From assembly GCA_028700095.1 (NCBI GenBank), contig JAQVTJ010000115.1, positions 1 through 5,085 on the forward strand: 5,085 nucleotides of DNA, written 5' to 3'. Below are positions 1 to 5,085 of the stretch, in pieces (position 1 is the stretch's first letter; every line of letters starts with the position of its first letter). Source of the DNA: Methanobacterium sp. Its GTDB lineage: Archaea; Methanobacteriota; Methanobacteria; Methanobacteriales; Methanobacteriaceae. Both the position numbers and the translations under genes were made by a program. The notes under the pieces are model-generated. The model had not been told where the DNA came from. It made no database searches and saw only the letters and a program-made list of their open reading frames with translations.

Positions 1-844
1 CCTGTGTTAAGAGGTTCATCAAAAAGAAAAGCAGAAGCGGAATAAAGCCGGCAATTCCATAATACCAAAATTTAGCTTTGTTGAGATATAACTTTCTTGT
101 TACCAGCAACACTATAAAATAGACAAAAAACATCATTCCGTCCTGGTATCTTGTGAGTGTTGCAAAACTCAGAAGAACAAGTGAAATTAGGAAATATTTT
201 AGTTTTTGGTCATCTTTAAGGTATTTTATAAAAAAGTATATGCTTGAAGTCAGAAGAGCCATTTCCAGCATATGAACTAAAAATCTTGAGCTATAAAAAA
301 GTCCAAGCCATAACATTGAGAATATTGCTGAAGCGACCAAGCCTACCTTTTTACCATAAATCTCCTTTCCGATTAAATAGATGAAGAGCACAGACATGAT
401 AGAAGGAATAAATCCTAAAATAAACCTATTCGCCATTTCTGGAAGGTGCAGCAGCAATAAAAAGGCCCATAAAAATGAAAAGATTAATGGCCTGATATGG
501 GTTTCTCCTATGATTAATGAAGTTCCGTCCCATGCATGGGTTATAAAATTTTTAGCAAGACTACCATAACAAAGCTCATCCCACCATAGGGGCTGGTTCT
601 TTGTCATCCAAAAATAGTAGAACCTTATTCCTATGGCAAAAACCATTACTGCTACAAGGGCCAGATTGAATGGTTCTTTTAACCAGTTTATAGCCTTATC
701 TTTGAAAGAATTACCTAGGTTAATCTTTTTGCATTCTGAAATCTCCTTGCCTATTTTTTGAATATTTTTTTCTTCTTTATTTAGGACCGCTTCCTCGTTA
801 AGAATATTATTCTCTATATTGATTATCTTTTTTTCCTCATCCAT
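1..844 (-). CDS. GT39/PMT/ArnT-like membrane glycosyltransferase, 3'-truncated by window edge
   Basis: This is the N-terminal 281 residues of a polytopic membrane protein that runs off the left edge. The frame is open throughout. The ATG at 844-842 is the only possible start here, because an in-frame TAA lies two codons upstream. Residues 1-57 are highly charged and predicted cytosolic. A first membrane segment follows at about 58-80, then an outward loop with WWDE (87-90) and HIRP (116-119). About six or seven further hydrophobic segments lie between 120 and 280. An acidic DE pair in the first outer loop after TM1 is the hallmark of GT-C enzymes of the PMT/ArnT type, which move a sugar from a polyprenyl-phosphate donor to protein or lipid outside the membrane. 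Family assignment rests on this motif and topology; donor and acceptor are unknown. It is the last gene visible in the operon, 36 bp after the GT9-GT2 gene. No Shine-Dalgarno sequence precedes it. A PglZ- or AglB-type oligosaccharyltransferase is less likely, as no such motif is visible in this part. Confidence 0.85.
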   Translation of the reverse strand, partial: MDEEKKIINIENNILNEEAVLNKEEKNIQKIGKEISECKKINLGNSFKDKAINWLKEPFNLALVAVMVFAIGIRFYYFWMTKNQPLWWDELCYGSLAKNFITHAWDGTSLIIGETHIRPLIFSFLWAFLLLLHLPEMANRFILGFIPSIMSVLFIYLIGKEIYGKKVGLVASAIFSMLWLGLFYSSRFLVHMLEMALLTSSIYFFIKYLKDDQKLKYFLISLVLLSFATLTRYQDGMMFFVYFIVLLVTRKLYLNKAKFWYYGIAGFIPLLLFFLMNLLTQ

Positions 845-880
845 TTTTTATAATATTGCTTAGTTTTCGGATTTTTAATT

Positions 881-2773
881 TTATCTTGCACTTTCTACTC
901 TTTCCCAAGCATCACCATAATGCCTATTTTTAAACTTAGTATCGTAAAAAACGCTAATCCACATATAAAATCTTGCAAATGCTAGTTCTATGCCCCAAAA
1001 AAATTCTTTTATATTTTTGGGGTAGGAAAAAAGCATAGTAATTCCTTTTGCTTCTGTTCCAAAAGTTTTTACTCTTCTTGTTGTATGAGTATCCACGTAT
1101 TTATCCAGTGTCTCATGGGCCTTGCTAGTCCTTATTTTCTGTTTTATCCAGTCTATCCAATTATCAACATTTTTAATGTAAACTTCGGCTTTTTCAGCAT
1201 AGCCTATTTTATATCCTTTCTCCCAGAACATATAAGGAATAACTGCGTCTTCTGCAACATCTATCGGAATCCTGTTTATTATTTTTTTTCTGAAGGCAAA
1301 AAGATATGCCGAACATTCTATAAAACCATTATTATCAAATGCTAATTTTCTAAGATTATGTGCTGCTTCGAATAAGAAATTAGCCCAATAACCATACTTA
1401 CTGCTTCTCTTTTCTTCTGGAACCGGTTTTCCTGTTGCGCATCCTATTTCTGGATCTAAAAATAGATTCGCGAACTCCTCTACTGCAAGATTATTGATGC
1501 AAACATCTCCGTCACTAAGAATCAATATGTCTGATTTGATTTTATCAAAAATCAAATTAAGAGCAAAACTTTTACCTTTTCCTGGGTCCCTAAATATCTT
1601 TATTCTTTTATCTTTTTCAGCATACTTTTTAGCAACATTCAAGGTTTCATTATCTGGGGCAGAAACTAGAATATTATAATTATAGTTTGTTTTTTGTTTT
1701 TGGGCATGTTCTATTGCTTTTCCAATTGTTTTTTGTTCATTAGATGCGGTTATAACCAGAGTTATATTTTGTCTTATCAAAGAATCAAATTTTTCCATAA
1801 TTTCTTCTAGACTTATTTTTTCCATGCTTTTACATTCGTGGCTATAACAACAAATACAATCAGATTTTGCTATTATTTTTTCACCCAGGTTAAATGTTCC
1901 CAGTTCGGAAGAAGAAGTTGGACCAATTAAAATGATTGTTTTTCTCTTTAGTGCTAAACCAATATGCAGTCCAAGAGTGTCTGATGTAATGAATAAACTA
2001 CAGGTATTAATTAATGCTGGAAACTCAATTAAATCATTTCCACAACCGGTAGTAATTATTGGTGAATGAGAAAGGCTCATTATTTTTTTGTTTCTTTCAA
2101 TTTCATTTGGGCCTCCGAAAAGAAGTATTGAGGCTCGATATTTTTTGTAAATCTTGTCTATTAATTTTGCAGTTTTTTCAACAGAAAGCTGCTTTGGCCA
2201 TCTATCTGCTGCACCAGTATTGATACCTACAATCAAATCTGCTCTAGAAAGATTATGCCTTCTTAAAAAATCTGAAGCGATTTTTCTTTGCTCTCCTGTA
2301 AGCCGTAAAAAAGGTTCATATTTTTGCCAATTATCAATACCTACAATTTCTGCAATAATTTGGCGATGCTCTTTTTTGTTTTTCTTTTTTAGAATATCAT
2401 TTTCAGGCTTTTTTCCAAGAGCAGACATATTAAACCATTCTTCTGCAGTTTTTGTTGGCAGAATTCTTCCTTCTTTAAGGATAAATCCTCTAATTTCCTT
2501 AGACTGCAATGAACTTGCAAATTTACAGTTTTCTTCATCTTCCTCCAGATTAATTATTAAATCAAAATATTTGTTTTGAAGTTTGTCTTTATCTTCTTTT
2601 TTTATAACTTCATTAACATAGGGGTTGTTTAAAAATAAATGCGTTGCTTTTTCGTCAGTAATCCAATAAATGTCCGTTTTTTTAGACCCATATTTGTCTT
2701 TTAATGCTTGGGCAATAAAACTGGTTCTAACAACATCACCTAATGCTCCAATCTTAATTATCAGGATGTTCAT
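881..2773 (-). CDS. Bifunctional glycosyltransferase: GT9 (heptosyltransferase-like) fused to GT2
   Basis: This 630-residue protein carries two glycosyltransferase domains of different fold. Residues 1 to about 334 are GT9 (GT-B fold). The N-terminal motif GALGDVVRT (9-17) places Asp13 where heptosyltransferase I has its catalytic aspartate. GGP (220-222), the SDTLGLH motif (264-270) and GPTS (284-287) form the C-terminal nucleotide-sugar half, followed by a cysteine cluster at 306-314. Residues about 336-560 are GT2 (GT-A fold), with ASNE (343-346), PDNET (373-377), GKGKS (398-402), the metal-binding DGD (421-423), an ED pair (508-509) in the catalytic-base position and QKIR (545-548) resembling the QxxR motif. 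The tail has an aromatic, hydrophobic stretch at about 590-612 that may bind or cross the membrane. All key residues are present in both halves, so both are probably active, perhaps adding two consecutive sugars. Heptose as the actual substrate is not shown. It lies 38 bp after the radical SAM gene. The start is the first in-frame ATG, directly before the conserved N-terminal strand; no Shine-Dalgarno is seen. Confidence 0.93.
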   Translation of the reverse strand: MNILIIKIGALGDVVRTSFIAQALKDKYGSKKTDIYWITDEKATHLFLNNPYVNEVIKKEDKDKLQNKYFDLIINLEEDEENCKFASSLQSKEIRGFILKEGRILPTKTAEEWFNMSALGKKPENDILKKKNKKEHRQIIAEIVGIDNWQKYEPFLRLTGEQRKIASDFLRRHNLSRADLIVGINTGAADRWPKQLSVEKTAKLIDKIYKKYRASILLFGGPNEIERNKKIMSLSHSPIITTGCGNDLIEFPALINTCSLFITSDTLGLHIGLALKRKTIILIGPTSSSELGTFNLGEKIIAKSDCICCYSHECKSMEKISLEEIMEKFDSLIRQNITLVITASNEQKTIGKAIEHAQKQKTNYNYNILVSAPDNETLNVAKKYAEKDKRIKIFRDPGKGKSFALNLIFDKIKSDILILSDGDVCINNLAVEEFANLFLDPEIGCATGKPVPEEKRSSKYGYWANFLFEAAHNLRKLAFDNNGFIECSAYLFAFRKKIINRIPIDVAEDAVIPYMFWEKGYKIGYAEKAEVYIKNVDNWIDWIKQKIRTSKAHETLDKYVDTHTTRRVKTFGTEAKGITMLFSYPKNIKEFFWGIELAFARFYMWISVFYDTKFKNRHYGDAWERVESAR

Positions 2774-2790
2774 AAAATCATTATTCTTGC

Positions 2791-2802
2791 ATAATTTAAA
2801 AA
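2791..2802 (-). promoter_or_regulatory. Possible archaeal TATA box for the GT9-GT2 gene
   Basis: The minus strand reads TTTTTAAATTAT here, preceded by the purine-rich AGAGATATC. Its centre is about 24 bp upstream of the ATG at 2773, which is the spacing expected for an archaeal TATA/BRE promoter that yields a leaderless mRNA. It lies in the 38-bp gap between two co-directional genes. Such stretches are frequent by chance in DNA this AT-rich, so this is a weak call that also depends on the organism being archaeal. Confidence 0.22.
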
Positions 2803-2811
2803 GATATCTCT

Positions 2812-4350
2812 TTACACTCTATAACGAGTTTTGTCATACCAGATTTTGAATGAAACAGGAAGACTTCTATATGCCGGTTTCAATATTCTTTCTCTTATTA
2901 AGTCATAAAAACCCAATATTCTTAAAGCGATTAAAGATAAGAATGGATTTCTAAGATTTTTCTTGACTATTTCTTCCTTCAAAAGGTAATTAACAAGAAA
3001 ATTGGGCATAAAACCAAATCTTTTTTCATTTACAGAGCCACGCATCAAGTTTATTATTAAATTCAGATATATGTTTCTTTTTTTAAGAAGAATATGCTTA
3101 CTTCTATCCCAATAATTAAGCTCTGCAGCAGAGTCTTGTTCAGTTTTTATTATTCCATCCTTTTTTGCTCTTTGATAAAGCTGCGAACCAGTAAAAAATA
3201 CAAGATTATTTACGGAGAGATAATATGGCTTGGAAACTTTTTGAAGCAGTCTTATGACATTGATAATATCTTCTGGTTTTTCATAGGGATTGCAGGTTAT
3301 TACATCATACATTACTGCAAGATTTTTATATCTGCTTAATATTCTTGATGCTCTTATTACATCTTCATCTGTTTGGTTTCTATGAAAAATTTCTCTGTTT
3401 GTTCTTTCACATCCCTGGATTCCAATGATAATGTCTGTGCATCCTGCATCTACCAGCAGCCTAATTTTTTCATCAGAGACAGTATGCGGGTCTGCTAAGC
3501 ATTTAAACCTCATTTTAACTTTTGCCTTATACTCTTTACAGAATTCTCTTATATTTTCAAGAGGCCTAAGCGAGAAAGTATCATCACGTATATCAAAATA
3601 TCCCAAATTTGGAAATTTTTTCTTGAGATAAATTATTCCATCTATAATATAATTAACAGAATGCCATCTAACAATTCTTTTTCTTTTTCCTTCGTAAAGC
3701 TTATTGAGAAAATTATTACTACAATAATCACAACCATATGGGCACCCTCTGCCGGTAAGAAAAAAAATTTGTCCAGATAAATCTCTCTCATCAAATTTTC
3801 TTAATTTATGATGATCAAGAATATACTGATTTTCTATTTCAAAATCGGGAAAAGGGATTTTGTCAATATTGTCCACAAGCGGTCGAACAGGGTTTTTTAT
3901 TATGTTTCCATCGGCTTTTCTAAACCATATGTTTTTTATTTTTTCTATAGATTTAATTTTTTGTGATTCTATTGATTTTGCAAGCTCAACAACTGCCTCT
4001 TCACCTTCTCCAACGCAAACAATATCACAATATTTGATACATTCATGGGGAGAAATTGTTGCATGAATACCTCCCCAGACAATTGGTATTTTAAGACGTT
4101 TTAAAAAATTTATTATTTGAGCTGCTCTTTTTGCCGTTGAAGCAAATGAAGTAATTCCTATCATTTCTGAGCCAAGACATAGATTAGCAAGCTGTTTCAA
4201 ATCTTTTTGCTCATAGAATTTGCTGTAATCCTCACTGGCCGTCATAAAAACAAGATTAATATTATGCCCTGCTTTTTTTAATACGGCCGAAATTGTCCTT
4301 ATTCCCTGGTCAGAGGGAAAAGTAGAGGTTGAGATAAGTGTGATTTTCAT
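2812..4350 (-). CDS. B12-binding-domain radical SAM protein of unknown substrate
   Basis: This 512-residue protein has the two-domain plan of cobalamin-binding radical SAM enzymes. The N-terminal region (about 1-130) is a Rossmann-like B12-binding domain: DQGIRTISAVLKKAGH (14-29), GITS (65-68), GGIHAT (93-98) and GEGEE (114-118). I do not see the DxHxxG motif that supplies a lower-axial histidine, which many members of this class also lack. The radical SAM core follows, with the 4Fe-4S motif CPYGCDYC (Cys203, Cys207, Cys210), RDDTF (255-259), IGIQG (309-313) and a late strand near YDVITCNPYEKPED (348-361). About 110 C-terminal residues form a basic, hydrophobic tail that I cannot assign. Family members carry out C-methylation, ring formation or lipid and cofactor modification, and most are uncharacterised. 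Lying between glycosyltransferase genes, it may modify a sugar, polyprenyl carrier or membrane lipid; this is inference. The start lies 4 bp after the GT4 stop, with no Shine-Dalgarno sequence, and directly begins the first beta strand. Confidence 0.94.
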   Translation of the reverse strand: MKITLISTSTFPSDQGIRTISAVLKKAGHNINLVFMTASEDYSKFYEQKDLKQLANLCLGSEMIGITSFASTAKRAAQIINFLKRLKIPIVWGGIHATISPHECIKYCDIVCVGEGEEAVVELAKSIESQKIKSIEKIKNIWFRKADGNIIKNPVRPLVDNIDKIPFPDFEIENQYILDHHKLRKFDERDLSGQIFFLTGRGCPYGCDYCSNNFLNKLYEGKRKRIVRWHSVNYIIDGIIYLKKKFPNLGYFDIRDDTFSLRPLENIREFCKEYKAKVKMRFKCLADPHTVSDEKIRLLVDAGCTDIIIGIQGCERTNREIFHRNQTDEDVIRASRILSRYKNLAVMYDVITCNPYEKPEDIINVIRLLQKVSKPYYLSVNNLVFFTGSQLYQRAKKDGIIKTEQDSAAELNYWDRSKHILLKKRNIYLNLIINLMRGSVNEKRFGFMPNFLVNYLLKEEIVKKNLRNPFLSLIALRILGFYDLIRERILKPAYRSLPVSFKIWYDKTRYRV

Positions 4351-4354
4351 GATA

Positions 4355-5085
4355 CTATTTTTTTGATAACAGGGATTTATATTCTTTCATATACCGGAGG
4401 TATATATTATCCCAACGATAATTTTGCGCTTTTTTAACATTAGCTGATGAAATTTTTCTGCTTATAGCCGGATTGTCGATTAAATTAAGAATATTTTTTT
4501 CGAGAGATTCTAAATCCCCATAATCTGAAAAAAATCCATTTTTACCTTCTTCTATCTCAAAAGGAACCCCATTTACAGGAGAAGCGACTATAGGCAGACC
4601 TGATGCCATCGCTTCAAATAATGTAAGGGGGAGTCCTTCCCTATAACTCGGAAGAACATAAATATCGGCAGACTGGTACATTTTTGCTACTTCTAATTTA
4701 TCACAAATTGGACCGAGATATTTCATATTTTTATAACCCTTTATTAATTTTTTTACTTCACTGACCTTTCCTTCATCAGGACCAACCCAGACAAAGGCAA
4801 TATCCTTTCTTTTTTTTGAGATTTCCCTGGCCGCCATTGCTAATTTTTCTGGACCTTTTGTAGGATTGAGTCTGCCAAAAAAAAGAACTAAATTTTTCTC
4901 TTCAATTTTATGTTTTTTCTTAAAATCATTGTTTTTTATCTTTTTGAAGAAAATATTATCTGTCCCGTTAGGAATTATCTCTATTTTATTTCTTTTGGAG
5001 ATGTACTCATACAGGGTTTCTAATTCCCAGGGAGTTATAGAAATAACTTTATCTACACCTCTGAAAGACCATTTATTAAAAATTT
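4355..5085 (-). CDS. GT4 family glycosyltransferase (GT-B fold), 5'-truncated by window edge
   Basis: The last 242 residues of a retaining GT-B glycosyltransferase are visible; the N-terminal acceptor-binding domain lies beyond the right edge. The frame stays open from the TAG at 4357-4355 to the window end. The ATG at 4837 is an internal methionine, since the 82 codons before it encode conserved GT4 sequence: VDKVISITPWE, then IIPNGTD at the domain hinge, then FFGRLNPTKGPEKL in the nucleotide-sugar domain. Downstream come VWVGPDEG, ADIYVLPSYREGLPLTLFEA, which contains the EX7E motif (codons at 4639-4637 and 4615-4613), and ASGLPIVASPVNGVPFEI. This is a textbook GT4 C-terminal half ending in a short lysine-rich tail. 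Such enzymes usually transfer a hexose or similar sugar from a nucleotide donor to a growing lipid-linked glycan at the cytosolic face. The exact sugar cannot be told. The stop is 4 bp from the start of the radical SAM gene, indicating co-transcription. Confidence 0.94.
   Translation of the reverse strand, partial: IFNKWSFRGVDKVISITPWELETLYEYISKRNKIEIIPNGTDNIFFKKIKNNDFKKKHKIEEKNLVLFFGRLNPTKGPEKLAMAAREISKKRKDIAFVWVGPDEGKVSEVKKLIKGYKNMKYLGPICDKLEVAKMYQSADIYVLPSYREGLPLTLFEAMASGLPIVASPVNGVPFEIEEGKNGFFSDYGDLESLEKNILNLIDNPAISRKISSANVKKAQNYRWDNIYLRYMKEYKSLLSKK

Noticed and set aside
529..540. Perfect 12-bp palindrome CCCATGCATGGG
   Set aside because: It sits inside the GT39-like coding region, encoding part of the first outer loop. 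There is no second copy or nearby operator context, so it is probably a chance palindrome.
381..569. A 62-codon plus-strand open frame near the left edge
   Set aside because: It is antisense to the GT39-like membrane protein, whose conserved DE loop and membrane segments occupy this stretch.
845..880. Possible terminator in the gap between the GT9-GT2 and GT39-like genes
   Set aside because: The 36 bp contain A-rich runs on the coding strand but no stable GC-rich hairpin followed by a T-run; continued transcription is more likely.
2154..2579. A 141-codon plus-strand open frame
   Set aside because: It lies wholly inside the GT9 domain on the opposite strand, has a low-complexity Phe/Ser/Leu composition typical of antisense frames, and shows no recognisable motif.
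1772..2773. Naming the GT9 half as waaC/waaF/rfaF
   Set aside because: Family membership is clear, but nothing shows that heptose or LPS core is the substrate, and the fusion and context differ from those genes.
4355..4837. Treating the GT4 gene as a complete 160-residue protein starting at the ATG at 4837
   Set aside because: The same frame is open for 82 more codons to the window edge and encodes conserved GT4 motifs (IIPNGTD, GRLNPTKG), so this ATG is internal and the gene is 5'-truncated.

Overview
This AT-rich window (roughly two thirds A+T by eye) is almost entirely coding. It holds four genes, all on the minus strand. Read in the direction of transcription, from right to left, they are: a family-4 glycosyltransferase cut by the right edge (4355-5085), a cobalamin-binding-type radical SAM protein (2812-4350), a two-domain glycosyltransferase joining a family-9 (heptosyltransferase-like) half to a family-2 half (881-2773), and the N-terminal part of a multi-spanning GT39/PMT/ArnT-like membrane glycosyltransferase cut by the left edge (1-844). 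The gaps are 4, 38 and 36 bp, so the set looks like one operon. No gene-free stretch exceeds 40 bp, and I see no RNA gene, mobile element, CRISPR array or tandem repeat.

The gene content points to synthesis of a surface glycan or glycoconjugate. The GT4 and GT9-GT2 proteins look like cytosolic-face enzymes that assemble a saccharide from nucleotide-activated sugars. The GT39-like protein would transfer a sugar from a polyprenyl-phosphate carrier on the outer face of the membrane. The radical SAM protein may modify the sugar, the lipid carrier or another envelope component, but its substrate cannot be read from the sequence.

The source is probably an uncultivated, low-GC prokaryote. None of the three visible starts has a Shine-Dalgarno sequence, and each has an AT-rich, TATA-like stretch about 24-31 bp upstream of the ATG, as in archaeal leaderless genes. 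With the GT39-type protein this makes an archaeon (for example a DPANN lineage) my preferred guess. A low-GC bacterium that makes little use of Shine-Dalgarno sites is not excluded, and the GT9 half is of a family best known from bacterial lipopolysaccharide synthesis.

The points most worth following up are the linker-poor GT9-GT2 fusion, the radical SAM enzyme set 4 bp behind a glycosyltransferase, and the possible leaderless promoters. I see no wholly new system; the interest lies in an unusual combination of known families.
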